A DNA stretch of 64,000 nt from Candidatus Desulfosporosinus nitrosoreducens (GCF_030954495.1 NZ_JAVHUW010000082.1:62001-126000); one strand, 5' to 3'. Counted from the first letter of the stretch, positions 25,969-34,934 are shown. The notes: generated by a model from the letters alone, not told the origin. Made by a program: numbers and translations.

Positions 25969-27090
25969 TCACTGTATGGAAAGATATTCCTTAATATAAA
26001 AGGCCAGCAGCAGATTGAATTTCTCCGCGGCATTGTCCAGCTCGGTCTTTAAGATCTCTTTAATTTTTCGGATGCGGTAGATGACGGTATTGCGGTGGGT
26101 GTGCATCCGGGAGGCCGTGTCCAGCAGGCTGCAGTCGGACATAAGGTAAATTTTCAGGGTGTTGAGGTAATCCGAATCGTGATCCAGATCGTAATTGGCC
26201 AGTGCCCCCAGGTGGCGCAGGTAAAAGGTTTCCAGCAAACCGGGGTCAGAGGTATTGAACAAGATCTGAAACAGTCCCAGTTCATCAAAACGCACGTACG
26301 GCTTTTGCCGGAATTCCGCAACAGCCAGGGAAAAACGAGCGCGCTTGTAGTATAAACTTATTTGCGCCAGGGAAGGGGCCGCATCGCTGATACCCAGCCT
26401 GATACTGTCGCAATAACAGAGCAGCTCGATCATCCCCTCCAGGGAAAGCTGCGTCTGCGCCGTGTTATGGACCAAAACCTGCATATTTTCATACTCAAAC
26501 AAGTGATATTTCCAGCCGTATCTGTTCAGCGGGGAAGTAATCCTGGTCTTATCAATGAGATTGCGGATGACAAAAATTCTATAATTCCCCGCGGTCGCAA
26601 AGCCGAATTGATTGAGAGTGCGGAGGGTATTGTCCGGCACCGGCAGCTGGTTGATGGCGTTCTGAAAGGTGGCGCTCAATTGGTTTTCCCAGTGGTTCTC
26701 ATCCAAGAACAGCCGGCAGAAATCCTGCAGAATATCCACCAAATGCACTTCCCAGGGCATCGTGAAGATGGGGAATTTGTTGACATTGCAAAACTCAATG
26801 ATTTCCGGGGTGAGGTCCGGGAGAGAGACGTACTTGCCGACATTGATCAGAATCCCGCTGCAATTGTGCAAGGCGATGGTGCGAATGAAATTATAGAGCT
26901 TGACGCCGCTTTGGGTAAAAAGCCCCGTGGTAATGACCAGCTCGCCGCCTTTTAAGAAGGAGACGGTTTGAATATCCTCGGCGACATAAACCCAGGACGT
27001 ATCATTGTTCAGACCGTTTTCTCCGCCGCGGAGGGTCAGCATGTATTTGCTTTTGGCAGAGTCATATAAGGTTTTTACCTGTGTGCGCAT
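25969..27090 (-). CDS. PucR-family transcriptional regulator
   Basis: 373 residues from ATG 27090, supported by GAGGAG nine bases upstream. An N-terminal PucR sensor domain (VYVAEDIQTVSFLKGGELVI, NCSGILINVGKYVSLPDLTP, NKFPIFTMPWEVHLVDI) precedes a GGDEF-like linker region and a C-terminal HTH_30, LLDTASRMHTHRNTVIYRIR. PucR-type activators control purine, amino-acid or GABA catabolism. It is divergent from the kinase/ABC transporter/dehydrogenase/aminotransferase block (27259-33152), so control of that block is likely. Strongly GC-richer than the DNA to its right and left. Confidence 0.9.
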   Translation of the reverse strand: MRTQVKTLYDSAKSKYMLTLRGGENGLNNDTSWVYVAEDIQTVSFLKGGELVITTGLFTQSGVKLYNFIRTIALHNCSGILINVGKYVSLPDLTPEIIEFCNVNKFPIFTMPWEVHLVDILQDFCRLFLDENHWENQLSATFQNAINQLPVPDNTLRTLNQFGFATAGNYRIFVIRNLIDKTRITSPLNRYGWKYHLFEYENMQVLVHNTAQTQLSLEGMIELLCYCDSIRLGISDAAPSLAQISLYYKRARFSLAVAEFRQKPYVRFDELGLFQILFNTSDPGLLETFYLRHLGALANYDLDHDSDYLNTLKIYLMSDCSLLDTASRMHTHRNTVIYRIRKIKEILKTELDNAAEKFNLLLAFYIKEYLSIQ

Positions 27091-27184
27091 CGGGCGTCTC
27101 TCCTCAAAGAATTTTTTCGAGTATACCAAAAAAGACTTGTGCTGTAAATACAAAGAAGAGCGAAATGTTTGTGGCGTGAGGCCA

Positions 27185-27212
27185 TTGGAATTAGTTTTCC
27201 CTGTGCTATAAT
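27185..27212 (+). promoter_or_regulatory. Sigma-A-like promoter of the kinase-like gene
   Basis: TTGGAA (27185-27190), a 16-bp spacer and a perfect TATAAT (27207-27212), in the divergent region with PucR. Confidence 0.65.
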
Positions 27213-27258
27213 ACTAACATACCAAATAACAATTTCGCTCTGAAAGGTAGGATTTGCT

Positions 27259-27861
27259 ACGGAACAAAAATTTGCGGTTACGATAGCACGACAGTTTGGC
27301 AGTCTGGGCCGCCCCATTGCCCGCCAGGTCAGTGAAAAACTGGGCATTGAATACTACGACAGAGATATCGTGGACCTTACTGCCAAGAAGCTGAATCTTC
27401 CGGTTTCGACCATCAGTGAAGAAGAGGAAAGCGCTAAATCTGCCTTCTTCAATATGAGCTACCCTTTGGGAATGGGGACCACGGAAATTCAGGATGAAAT
27501 ATTTGCGGTTCAGCGCAAGATTATTACCGACTTTGCGGAAAAAGAGTCTTGTATCATTGTCGGCCGGTGTTCGGATTATATTTTAAAAGATTATCCCAAT
27601 CTCATGAACGTATTCATTTACGCACCTTACACGGCAAGACTTTGCAATTGTGTGGAGAAGCTCAACATGCAGCCCGCCGAAGCCAAGAAAATGATTGCCG
27701 ATGTCGACAAGGCCAGGGAGGCCTATCACAAACATTATTGCGGCTACTCCATGTCCGACAAGGACTTCAAGCATGTCATGCTGGATTCCAGTTTGCTGGG
27801 GGATGAGGGAACCTGCGCTATCCTGGTGGAAATCATCAGGAAACGGTTTAATTGGCAATAA
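27259..27861 (+). CDS. Cytidylate kinase-like family protein; start codon disrupted or non-canonical (ACG)
   Basis: The reading frame encodes KFAVTIARQFGSLGRPIARQ, then VSEKLGIEYYDRDIVDLTAK, the exact N-terminus of cytidylate-kinase-like (PF13189) proteins. It has no ATG, GTG or TTG before GTG 27370, and starting there would remove the nucleotide-binding loop. ACG 27259 follows AAAGGTAGG by seven bases and is the best guess; a one-base deletion (TTTGGCTACG to TTTGCTACG) from a TTG start is the alternative. The remaining ~200 residues include VGRCSDYILKDYPNLMNVFI. These proteins are P-loop kinases of unknown substrate that often sit beside transporters. A terminator follows at 27893. Confidence 0.7.
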   Translation, partial: TEQKFAVTIARQFGSLGRPIARQVSEKLGIEYYDRDIVDLTAKKLNLPVSTISEEEESAKSAFFNMSYPLGMGTTEIQDEIFAVQRKIITDFAEKESCIIVGRCSDYILKDYPNLMNVFIYAPYTARLCNCVEKLNMQPAEAKKMIADVDKAREAYHKHYCGYSMSDKDFKHVMLDSSLLGDEGTCAILVEIIRKRFNWQ

Positions 27862-27892
27862 CACGTCCCTAAGCTAAGGACAAGAACGATGC

Positions 27893-27930
27893 AATGAGGC
27901 ATTTCTAATTGGAAATGCCTCATTTTGTTT
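27893..27930 (+). terminator. Rho-independent terminator after the kinase-like gene
   Basis: AATGAGGCATTTC pairs with GAAATGCCTCATT around TAATTG, then TTGTTTTATT. Confidence 0.85.
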
Positions 27931-28003
27931 TATTACCCCGGGCGGGAGGACGAAAAAACTCTCAGAAACCACAACCACTTTAGGCAGGAGGAAGGTGTCA
28001 AAA

Positions 28004-28732
28004 ATGTCGATGCTGGAAATCAGGAATCTTTGCAAATATTTCGGGGACCTGGAAGTCCTGCAGGACGTCAATATCTCCGTACAAAAAGGAGAAGTCGTGG
28101 TCATCATCGGTCCCTCGGGCTCGGGCAAAAGCACTTTGCTCCGCTGCATTAATCTGCTGGAGCACCCCACGGGCGGTGAAATCCTCTATCAGGAGCAGGA
28201 TATCACCCAGCTGGGCAAACAAGTCACGGATTACAGGAAGCATGTCGGCATGGTCTTTCAAAAATTTAATCTCTTCCCCCTGAAAACGGTATTGGAAAAC
28301 GTGATGTACGCGCCGCTGAAGCTCAACAAACTGCCGAAGAAAGAGGCTAAGGATCAGGCCATGCAGCTGCTGCACAAAGTAGGCCTGGAAAGCAAGGCGG
28401 AGGTTTACCCTGCCGCTCTCTCCGGCGGGCAGCAGCAGCGGGTCGCTATCGCCCGGGCTCTGGCCATCAAGCCGGATATGCTTTTATTTGATGAACCGAC
28501 TTCGGCTCTCGACCCCGAACTGGTGGGGGATGTGCTGGAGGTTATGAAACAGCTGGCCGGCGAAGGCATGACGATGGTCGTAGTGACCCACGAAATGGGC
28601 TTTGCCCGCGAGGTGGCCGACCGGGTGATCTTTATGGACGGCGGCTACGTGGTGGAGGTCGACAGGCCTGCGGAGATTTTCTCCAATCCTAAAAATGAAA
28701 GAACCCGGGCATTTCTGGCCAGAGTTTTGTAA
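28004..28732 (+). CDS. Polar amino acid ABC transporter ATP-binding protein (GlnQ/HisP-type)
   Basis: 242 residues from ATG 28004, with AGGAGGAAGG at 27987-27995; a GTG at 27995 is also in frame. Walker A is [14 protein letters not shown], the Q-loop is in [12 protein letters not shown], the signature is [16 protein letters not shown], Walker B is [14 protein letters not shown], and the H-loop is [10 protein letters not shown]. It powers amino-acid import with the permease and binding protein encoded next. Belongs to the three-gene polar amino acid uptake set 28004-30401, followed by an alcohol dehydrogenase and aminotransferase that may degrade the imported compound. Confidence 0.95.
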   Translation: MSMLEIRNLCKYFGDLEVLQDVNISVQKGEVVVIIGPSGSGKSTLLRCINLLEHPTGGEILYQEQDITQLGKQVTDYRKHVGMVFQKFNLFPLKTVLENVMYAPLKLNKLPKKEAKDQAMQLLHKVGLESKAEVYPAALSGGQQQRVAIARALAIKPDMLLFDEPTSALDPELVGDVLEVMKQLAGEGMTMVVVTHEMGFAREVADRVIFMDGGYVVEVDRPAEIFSNPKNERTRAFLARVL

Positions 28733-28748
28733 GAGGAGGTGAACTACC

Positions 28749-29444
28749 ATGGAACTGCACTTTGATAAAGCCTTCGCCACTCTCGGCCCCAGTCTTTGGC
28801 AGGGAATCGGCATTGTCGTCTACATTACCCTCTTTGGTTTTGCCCTGGCCCTGGTTGTCGCTCTTCTCCTGGCCATCGGCAAGCTCTCCAGGAATAAAGT
28901 CCTGACCCGGATTTTAAGCCTTTTCATTGAGCTGATCCGGGGCACGCCCCTGCTGGTGCAATTTTTTTACATCTATTACGTCATCCCCGTGCTTCTCAAT
29001 AGTGTTGCCTCCCTGGCCGGCTATGCGACAAACGTTCAGTTCAAGCCCGCCACCTGCGGTATTATCGGCTTTGCCATCAATTACGGCTGTTACATGTCGG
29101 AAGTCATCCGCGCCGCGATTCTGGCCATTGATTACGGGCAGCGCGAAGCCGGCCTGGCTCTGGGCTTCAGTGAAAAGCAGGTCTTGTTCCGCTTCATTAT
29201 CCCGCCGGCAATCCGCAATTCCGTGCCGGTTTTCGGCAACTACCTGGTGATGATGATTAAGGACACTTCCCTTTTAGCGATGATTTCTGTGCAGGAGCTG
29301 CTGCTGCGGACCAAGACCTATGCCTCGCAGACGTTTCTGACAGTGGAAGCCTACACCATTCTGGCCCTTTTTTATTTGGTGATCAGTATACCGCTTTCAC
29401 AGCTCAGCAAAATTGTGGAGCGCAAATTGAAGCAGGTTGGTTAA
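28749..29444 (+). CDS. Polar amino acid ABC transporter permease (HisMQ-type)
   Basis: 231 residues with five predicted membrane helices, and ELIRGTPLLVQFFYIYYVIP, the conserved start of this permease family. The coupling-helix EAA motif appears as QREAGLALGFSEKQVLFRFI, then IPPAIRNSVPVFGNYLV. AAGAGGAGG precedes the ATG, 16 bases after the ATPase stop. Forms the membrane channel, probably as a homodimer since only one permease is encoded. Confidence 0.94.
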   Translation: MELHFDKAFATLGPSLWQGIGIVVYITLFGFALALVVALLLAIGKLSRNKVLTRILSLFIELIRGTPLLVQFFYIYYVIPVLLNSVASLAGYATNVQFKPATCGIIGFAINYGCYMSEVIRAAILAIDYGQREAGLALGFSEKQVLFRFIIPPAIRNSVPVFGNYLVMMIKDTSLLAMISVQELLLRTKTYASQTFLTVEAYTILALFYLVISIPLSQLSKIVERKLKQVG

Positions 29445-29463
29445 ATAGTACAAAATGTACTAT
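29445..29463. promoter_or_regulatory. Perfect 8+3+8 palindrome between permease and binding-protein genes
   Basis: ATAGTACA-AAA-TGTACTAT starts just after the permease stop. It is too AT-rich and lacks a T-tract for a terminator. It could be an operator or an mRNA hairpin that uncouples the abundant binding protein from the upstream genes. Confidence 0.4.
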
Positions 29464-29504
29464 CACAAATATACCCTTAGGGGCAAAGAAAGAAGGAGAT
29501 TGGT

Positions 29505-30401
29505 TTGAAACGAATGGTAAACCTAAAATTAATGGTTCTGTGCCTGATATCCGTTCTGCTGCTGACAACTGTGACGGCCTGCGGGACCAGCAAAGGAACG
29601 GCCTCCGGCGGCCAGACCGCGTCGGGCGGAAGCCAGGAGTCCGCGCTGCTGCAGAAAATCAAACAAAGAGGCTATATTGTCATCGGTTCCTCCAACGACG
29701 CCCCCTTTGCCTATCAAGACGTCGACAGCAAAAAGCTGGAAGGCATCGATATCGAAATCCTGCGGGAAATCTGCAAACGCCTGGGTATTCCGGATATTCA
29801 AATGAAACAGGTTGATTTCTCCAATCTGCTGGTCGAACTGAATAATAACAGCGTTGATATGGTCGTGGACGGCATGTACGTTAAGGACGAACGGCTGAAG
29901 GTTGCCGCTTTCACCGACAAGTGGTACCAGGAAGGGGAAGCCGTGGTCATTCCGGCTAATTCCAGCATCGCCGGCAAAGATGACCTGAAAGGCAAAACCA
30001 TCGGCGCCCAGCCCGGCACCGCTTTCTATGAAACCGCCCAAAAATGGCTGCAGGACGGAAAGATCGGCAATCTGGTCGCTTACGATAATCAGGCAACCCT
30101 GATGACCGCCGTGAACCTGGGCAAAGTGGACGCCGTCGTTACCGACGGAATTGTCGCCGGCTATACCCTGTCGAAGGACAGTTCCCTCAAACTCAAGCTT
30201 TTGTCCCCCTACCAGCCGGAGGCCAGCGGTCAGATCGGCGCCGCGGTCCGCTTTGCCGATGAAGATTTTATCAAGGAAGTAAACAAGGCTCTCAACGATA
30301 TGAAGCAAGACGGAACTTTGATGAAAATACTGACCAATTACGGGCTGACCAAAGATTATTTCGTCGATGTCAATGACGGCGCCACCAAAAACATTAAGTA
30401 A
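29505..30401 (+). CDS. Polar amino acid ABC transporter substrate-binding lipoprotein
   Basis: 298 residues. A lipoprotein signal (LMVLCLISVLLLTTVTACG) gives a lipidated Cys at about position 26, followed by a glycine/serine linker. The family 3 solute-binding fold shows IKQRGYIVIGSSNDAPFAYQ, LEGIDIEILREICKRLG, VDMVVDGMYVKDERLKVAAF and DLKGKTIGAQPGTAFYE. TTG 29505 with AAGGAG just upstream is the likely start; ATG 29514 is an alternative. It captures the substrate outside the membrane for the ABC proteins encoded upstream. A 'MYVKDER' in place of the common 'MTITPER' is a minor deviation at the ligand site. Confidence 0.93.
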   Translation: MKRMVNLKLMVLCLISVLLLTTVTACGTSKGTASGGQTASGGSQESALLQKIKQRGYIVIGSSNDAPFAYQDVDSKKLEGIDIEILREICKRLGIPDIQMKQVDFSNLLVELNNNSVDMVVDGMYVKDERLKVAAFTDKWYQEGEAVVIPANSSIAGKDDLKGKTIGAQPGTAFYETAQKWLQDGKIGNLVAYDNQATLMTAVNLGKVDAVVTDGIVAGYTLSKDSSLKLKLLSPYQPEASGQIGAAVRFADEDFIKEVNKALNDMKQDGTLMKILTNYGLTKDYFVDVNDGATKNIK

Positions 30402-30545
30402 AAGAACATCAGGAAAAAGCTATTTATTATTAAGAAAGAAACATTAGTTGAGAAAAGGCCTGTTGAGGAAACATCAAGTAAAAAAACATTAATACCGGCA
30501 CCTTAAACAGCAAAGTAAGGGCTGAAGCTTTAGGTTAAGAACGAA

Positions 30546-30583
30546 CGCGGAGAGAGATGCCGGGCCTCTCTCTCCGTCTTTTT
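30546..30583 (+). terminator. Rho-independent terminator after the binding-protein gene
   Basis: CGGAGAGAGA (30548-30557) pairs with TCTCTCTCCG (30567-30576), followed by TCTTTTT. It lies only about 40 bases before the next start, so it may be partial and set the ratio of transport to catabolic genes. The preceding 30402-30545 shows nothing else. Confidence 0.85.
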
Positions 30584-30617
30584 GAGGAATATTTGAGGAG
30601 TCATTGGAGGAGTAACT

Positions 30618-31751
30618 ATGCTGGAGTTTCAGTACCATCTGCCGGTCAATCTCCTGTTCGGCCGCGGCAAATCCGACGCTGTAGGAGAAAAAGCGGCCGC
30701 TTTGGGCAAGCGCGCCTTGATCGTCACCGGCGGCAGCAGCGCCAAACGCTCGGGACTGCTGGCCAAAGTTGAAGGGTTGCTGCGGGAAAAGGGAGTTTCC
30801 TCTGTCCTGTTTGATAAGGTGAAACCGAATCCTCTGACGACCACCGTCTACGATGGGGCGGCCCTGGCCGCCGCAGAGGGCTGTGATCTGGTCATCGCCG
30901 TCGGCGGCGGCAGTAGTATCGACGCCGCCAAGGGTATCGCCTTTCAGACGGTTAACGGCGGGGACATCAATGACTTTATTTTCGGCCGCAAAGTCAGTAC
31001 CGCGGCCCTGCCCCTGATCGCCCTGCCGACCACCTGCGGCACCGGCAGCGAAGGCAACGGCTTTGCCGTAATGACTAATCCGCAAACCCTGGATAAAAAA
31101 TCCCTGCGCTGCAATGCTATTGTACCTGCCTGTTCCATCATCGATCCGCTGCTCATGACGACCATGCCCCAATCCACTCTGGCCTGCGTGGGCTTTGACG
31201 CCCTCTGTCACAACATGGAAGCCTATCTGTCCGCGCTGGCCCAGCCCCTGACCACGATCCAGGCTCTGGAAGGCATCCGCCTCTGCGCCCAAAGCCTCTG
31301 CCAGGTCTATGAGGACCCTTCCGATCTTGAGGGTTGGGAGCGGCTGACCTTAGCTAGCACCCTGGGCGGCATGGTGATCAACAGCGCGGGGGTGGCCGCG
31401 CCGCACAGCCTGGAACATCCGGCCAGCGGTCTGAAGGACATCGTCCACGGCAAAGGCTTGGCGGCCCTGACGCCGCTGATTTTTGAACAGTCCATCGGCG
31501 GGGCGCCGGAGAAATTCGCCCTGATTTCCAAACTTTTGGGCGGCAGGGATGAAAAGGACTGCGCGGAGACAATCCGGGAGCTGCTGTCCAAGCTCGATTT
31601 AACAACAACCCTGGGCGAACAGGGAATTAGCGAGGCCGACGTGGATTGGCTGGCGGAAAATTGCCTGAAAATCTCCGCGGCCGGCCTGAGCAATCATCCG
31701 CTTGTCTTCGGCCTGGAAGAGATAAAGAGGATCTACCGGGAAGCCATCTAA
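30618..31751 (+). CDS. Iron-containing alcohol dehydrogenase
   Basis: 377 residues, full length. The NAD-binding motif is VIAVGGGSSIDAAKGIA and the cofactor/metal region is ALPTTCGTGSEGNGFAVMTN. The metal site follows the family pattern: Asp in IDPLLMT-context, His in GFDALCHNMEAYLS, and His in AAPHSLEHPASGLKDIVHG. GGAGGAGTAACT precedes the ATG. It would reduce a semialdehyde to a hydroxy acid or the reverse. Next to an omega-aminotransferase and an amino-acid transporter, a role like 4-hydroxybutyrate or 3-hydroxypropionate dehydrogenase is plausible but not shown. Confidence 0.92.
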   Translation: MLEFQYHLPVNLLFGRGKSDAVGEKAAALGKRALIVTGGSSAKRSGLLAKVEGLLREKGVSSVLFDKVKPNPLTTTVYDGAALAAAEGCDLVIAVGGGSSIDAAKGIAFQTVNGGDINDFIFGRKVSTAALPLIALPTTCGTGSEGNGFAVMTNPQTLDKKSLRCNAIVPACSIIDPLLMTTMPQSTLACVGFDALCHNMEAYLSALAQPLTTIQALEGIRLCAQSLCQVYEDPSDLEGWERLTLASTLGGMVINSAGVAAPHSLEHPASGLKDIVHGKGLAALTPLIFEQSIGGAPEKFALISKLLGGRDEKDCAETIRELLSKLDLTTTLGEQGISEADVDWLAENCLKISAAGLSNHPLVFGLEEIKRIYREAI

Positions 31752-31796
31752 GTCCCGGCTGCCCGTAAACCTGATATTGCTGAGAGGAGAATTCTT

Positions 31797-33152
31797 ATGC
31801 TGAGAGATGCTTTGCCCCAAATAATAACGCCTTTGCCCGGCCCCAAGGCTAAAGCGATTATCGCCAGAAGAGGGGAGGCCGTTCCGGAGGCCGTCAAATG
31901 TGTTTATCCCTGCGTCATCAAAAGGGGAGAGGGCGCCATGTTTGAAGATGTGGACGGCAATATCTTTCTCGATTGGGTCGGGGGAGTGGGGGTTCTGAAT
32001 ATCGGCTACAGCCATCCGGAAGTCATCGCAGCCGTGAGAGAACAGGCCGGCAACTATTTCCACGCCATGATGAACATCGTGACCCATGAAGGCTATATCA
32101 AATTGGCCGAAAAAATGAACCGGATCATCCCGGTCAAGGGAGAAAAAAGCAAGACCATGTTTGTCAATTCCGGCGCGGAAGCTGTGGAAAACGCCGTTAA
32201 AATAGCCAAGTCTTATACCGGGAGACCTAATATCATCGTATTTTCCGGCGCTTTTCACGGCCGGACCCTGCTTGCCGCGACCATGACTTCCAAAAAAGCC
32301 TACGCTCACGGGCTGGGTCCCTTTCCCGACGGAATATACCGGGCGGAATTCCCGTATTTGTTCCGGGGACCGAAAGGGTATACGGAAGCAGAAAGCATTG
32401 CTTATTATCTGGAAAAATTGTATAAAGTCTTTGAAGAAGCTTCCCCGGCGGAATACGTGGCGGCCATTGTCTTCGAGCCGGTGCAAGGGGAAGGCGGTTT
32501 TATTCCCGCCCCTTTGGAGTGGGCCAAGGCTGTCCGCCGGCTCTGCGATGAAAAAGGCATCCTGATGATCGTCGACGAAGTTCAGACCGGCTTTGCCCGT
32601 TCGGGCAGGATGTTTGTTGCTAACTACTGGGCCGAGGCCGGTTTTGCTCCGGATATTATCGCCACGGCCAAATCCATTGCCGGCGGCATTCCCCTGAGCG
32701 CTGTCACGGCCCGGGCCGAGATTTTCGACGGAGTTAAGAGCGGGATTATCGGAGGCACCTTCGGCGGCAACGCCCTGGCCTGCGCCTCGGCCTTAAAGGT
32801 GATTGAGATTATCGAGCGCGATAATTTGTGCGCCCGTTCGCTGGAGATTGAAGGGAAGTGTCGGGAGAGGTTCCAGCTGTGGCAGGAGAAGTATGAGGAG
32901 GTCGGCGACGTCAGAGGGATAGGCTGTATGATGGGCCTGGAATTCGTGACCGACAAAACCAGCAGGAACCCTAATCCCCAATTGGTCGCCAGGATCATCG
33001 CCTCCGCGGCCGGACAGGGTTTGATCGTGGAGAACGCCGGAATCTACGGCAATGTGATCAGGTTTTTGTGCCCGTTGGTTGTGACGGACGCCCAGCTTGC
33101 GAGAGGCCTGGAGATCTTGGAGTCGGCCCTGGAGACCTGCCGGCAGAATTAA
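31797..33152 (+). CDS. Class III omega-aminotransferase (GabT-like)
   Basis: 451 residues. Motifs: NSGAEAVENAVKIAKSYTGR, the FSGAFHGRTLLAATMTSK PLP loop, EPVQGEGGFIPAP, IVDEVQTGFARSGRMF with the PLP aspartate, and IATAKSIAGGIPLSAV with the Schiff-base lysine. The length and HGRT motif fit 4-aminobutyrate-type transaminases. AGAGGAGAATTCTT precedes the ATG, 45 bases after the dehydrogenase. Together with the transporter and dehydrogenase it would convert an omega-amino acid to a semialdehyde and then a hydroxy acid. No iron-sulfur or cysteine insert is present, unlike the other class III enzyme at 20361. Confidence 0.9.
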   Translation: MLRDALPQIITPLPGPKAKAIIARRGEAVPEAVKCVYPCVIKRGEGAMFEDVDGNIFLDWVGGVGVLNIGYSHPEVIAAVREQAGNYFHAMMNIVTHEGYIKLAEKMNRIIPVKGEKSKTMFVNSGAEAVENAVKIAKSYTGRPNIIVFSGAFHGRTLLAATMTSKKAYAHGLGPFPDGIYRAEFPYLFRGPKGYTEAESIAYYLEKLYKVFEEASPAEYVAAIVFEPVQGEGGFIPAPLEWAKAVRRLCDEKGILMIVDEVQTGFARSGRMFVANYWAEAGFAPDIIATAKSIAGGIPLSAVTARAEIFDGVKSGIIGGTFGGNALACASALKVIEIIERDNLCARSLEIEGKCRERFQLWQEKYEEVGDVRGIGCMMGLEFVTDKTSRNPNPQLVARIIASAAGQGLIVENAGIYGNVIRFLCPLVVTDAQLARGLEILESALETCRQN

Positions 33153-33177
33153 GTATTTTGAGCATAATAAGAGCATT

Positions 33178-33282
33178 GAGCAAAATCCAGGCTGCCCGGT
33201 TATTAAATCAGATGTCTGCCTTCAGGCCTGTCCCAGATTCGAATGCGCATTCGAATCTGGGACAGGCCATTTCGTTTTGCTC
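33178..33282. repeat. 105-bp palindromic MITE-like element, copy 2
   Basis: Same outer inverted repeats as copy 1 (GAGCAAAA 33178-33185, TTTTGCTC 33275-33282), enclosing a perfect 44-bp palindrome (33225-33268) with arms starting GGCCTGTCCCAGATTCGAAT. It begins 25 bases after the aminotransferase stop. Could act as a bidirectional terminator in addition to being a mobile repeat. Confidence 0.82.
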
Positions 33283-33409
33283 TAAATTCTTATTGCTAAA
33301 TATGGATGGGAGTATGTCACAAGCAAGGTAACTGTATTAATATAAGAATATAAGAAAAGATAAGGAAATCTATGAACAATCCTTAAGTTTATACGGGGGA
33401 GGTAAAAGG

Positions 33410-34624
33410 ATGAATGTAACGGAAACATCAAAAGAGAACTCTTACATGTGGGTCATCCTGGCCATCATTTTTTTAGGTCAAGTGCTCTTGAATGTCTTAA
33501 GCTTCCAGATAGGCGGAATGGCCGCTCAGCTAATACCTGCCTTGCATCTGCAGCCCAGCCAGCTTGCCATGGCCTTGTCCGCTCCCATGCTGGCCAGTGC
33601 CGTACTGGGAATTCCCGCCGGCGCTCTGGCAGACCGCTTCGGCGTTAAACGCATAGCGGCCTTCGGTTTGATTATCAGCTCCGTCAGCAGCTTTGCCCGC
33701 ATCAGCGCTGCCAGCTTTGGCGCGCTTTTTGCCTGGATGTTGTTGATTGGTTTTGGTATCGCCGTTCTCAATTCCAATGCCGCTAAATTACTGGGCGCCT
33801 GGTTCCCTATACGGCGGATGGGGTTGGCGATGGGAATTTATGTCGTAGGCGCCGGAGTGGGGATTACGATCGCCTTAGCGACGTCTCCGCTTTTCCCTTC
33901 AATTCACAGCGCTTTTCTTACTTCGGCAATTGCTATGACTTGCGTAACGGTTTTGTGGCTGCTGTTCATTAAAAATAAACCTGCGGGAGCGCCTGATCAG
34001 CCGGTTCTGTCCATGACACACTGTCTGGGTGTGGCGGCTAAAAGCAAAAATGTTTGGTTTGGTGCGCTGGCAATATTTTTCATGATGGGAACCTATGTTA
34101 CCCAGAGTGGCTTCTTATCGAATGCCCTTGTTCAGGCCAAGGGCATTAATCCGGTTCAAGCCGGCCTGGTTGCCTCTTCTTTGACCCTTGCTTTTATTGT
34201 CGGAGGCTTGCTGGGGCCGATAATTTCTCATAAAACCGGATTAATCAGGCCGTTCTTAGCTCCAACGGCTATCCTTTGCGCTCTCAGTTCCTACCTGGCC
34301 TGGAATGTTCCCTTTGGTCCCCTTACCACCGTATTTCTTATCCTCGCCGGCCTTTTCATCGGTATGACTCCTCCGCTTATTTTGTCCTTGCCTATGTCAC
34401 TTCCGGAAATCGGGCCGGTCTATGCCGGGAGCGCGGGAGGAATTCTCAGTACGTTTCAAATGGCCGGCGCCTTTTTTATATCCTCCTACGTCATTATCCC
34501 GCTGGCGGGACCGGATATTAATAAAGTGTTTTTATATATCGCCGCCGGTTATTTCATTTATGGCATCGTCATGCTGTTCCTGCCTGAATTGGGAGCAAAA
34601 GCAAAGAAAAAGAATGTGGTTTGA
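33410..34624 (+). CDS. MFS transporter (CynX/NimT-like)
   Basis: 404 residues, twelve hydrophobic segments. The motif A-like loop is GALADRFGVKRIAAFGLI, and GIAVLNSNAAKLLGAWFPIRRMGLAMG resembles the conserved loop of cyanate/2-nitroimidazole and nitrate/anion MFS porters. GGGGGAGGTAAAAGG precedes the ATG. It sits between copy 2 of the palindromic element and a ferredoxin scar that elsewhere are adjacent, so it appears to interrupt that block. The substrate is not predictable; the catabolic genes upstream could make it an organic-acid exporter. Confidence 0.85.
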   Translation: MNVTETSKENSYMWVILAIIFLGQVLLNVLSFQIGGMAAQLIPALHLQPSQLAMALSAPMLASAVLGIPAGALADRFGVKRIAAFGLIISSVSSFARISAASFGALFAWMLLIGFGIAVLNSNAAKLLGAWFPIRRMGLAMGIYVVGAGVGITIALATSPLFPSIHSAFLTSAIAMTCVTVLWLLFIKNKPAGAPDQPVLSMTHCLGVAAKSKNVWFGALAIFFMMGTYVTQSGFLSNALVQAKGINPVQAGLVASSLTLAFIVGGLLGPIISHKTGLIRPFLAPTAILCALSSYLAWNVPFGPLTTVFLILAGLFIGMTPPLILSLPMSLPEIGPVYAGSAGGILSTFQMAGAFFISSYVIIPLAGPDINKVFLYIAAGYFIYGIVMLFLPELGAKAKKKNVV

Positions 34625-34680
34625 CCCAATGAGGTGCTCAAGGCAATGAAGCAGACGGGACTCTGCGCTGAAAAAGGCAT

Positions 34681-34695
34681 TACCCCTGAGGGGCA
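34681..34695. promoter_or_regulatory. CsoR-type operator relic in front of the ferredoxin scar
   Basis: TACCCCTGAGGGGCA corresponds in position and sequence to ATACCCCTGCGGGGTAT at 52671 before the intact ferredoxin. The surrounding bases (TTTAATTCG, GTTT-GCT-ATTG) also align. Confidence 0.45.
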
Positions 34696-34783
34696 TTGGG
34701 TAAGACGAGACTTTAATTCGGTTTGCGCTAATTGAGTTGATGATTGCTTAGATTCTTGTCAGGGAAGGGAGTTGAACTAAAGG

Positions 34784-34882
34784 ATGGAAATGACCGTCGA
34801 TAAAAAACGATGCCCGCAGAACCACCCCTGCCCGGCGGTCCGCGTCTGTCCCACAGGCGCAAATTACCGTGTTATCGGATAA
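34784..34882 (+). pseudogene. N-terminal half of a small ferredoxin, truncated
   Basis: Encodes MEMTVDKKRCPQNHPCPAVR, then VCPTGA, and diverges to a stop at 34880. The intact protein (52795) continues with a second cluster motif. The complementary C-terminal half occurs alone at 13546. The three regions are pieces of one ancestral block. Confidence 0.75.
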
Positions 34883-34934
34883 GCTTTTAGGGATAAACGT
34901 ATTCATCAAATTAAAGAATTCAATAGTTTCCTCC

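Noticed and set aside
26362-26955. 197-codon frame antisense to the PucR gene
   Set aside because: Covers the coding region of a well-conserved regulator on the other strand; no ribosome site or recognisable domain.
29529-30308. 259-codon minus-strand frame over the binding-protein gene
   Set aside because: Shadow of a clear solute-binding lipoprotein gene; no start signal or domain.
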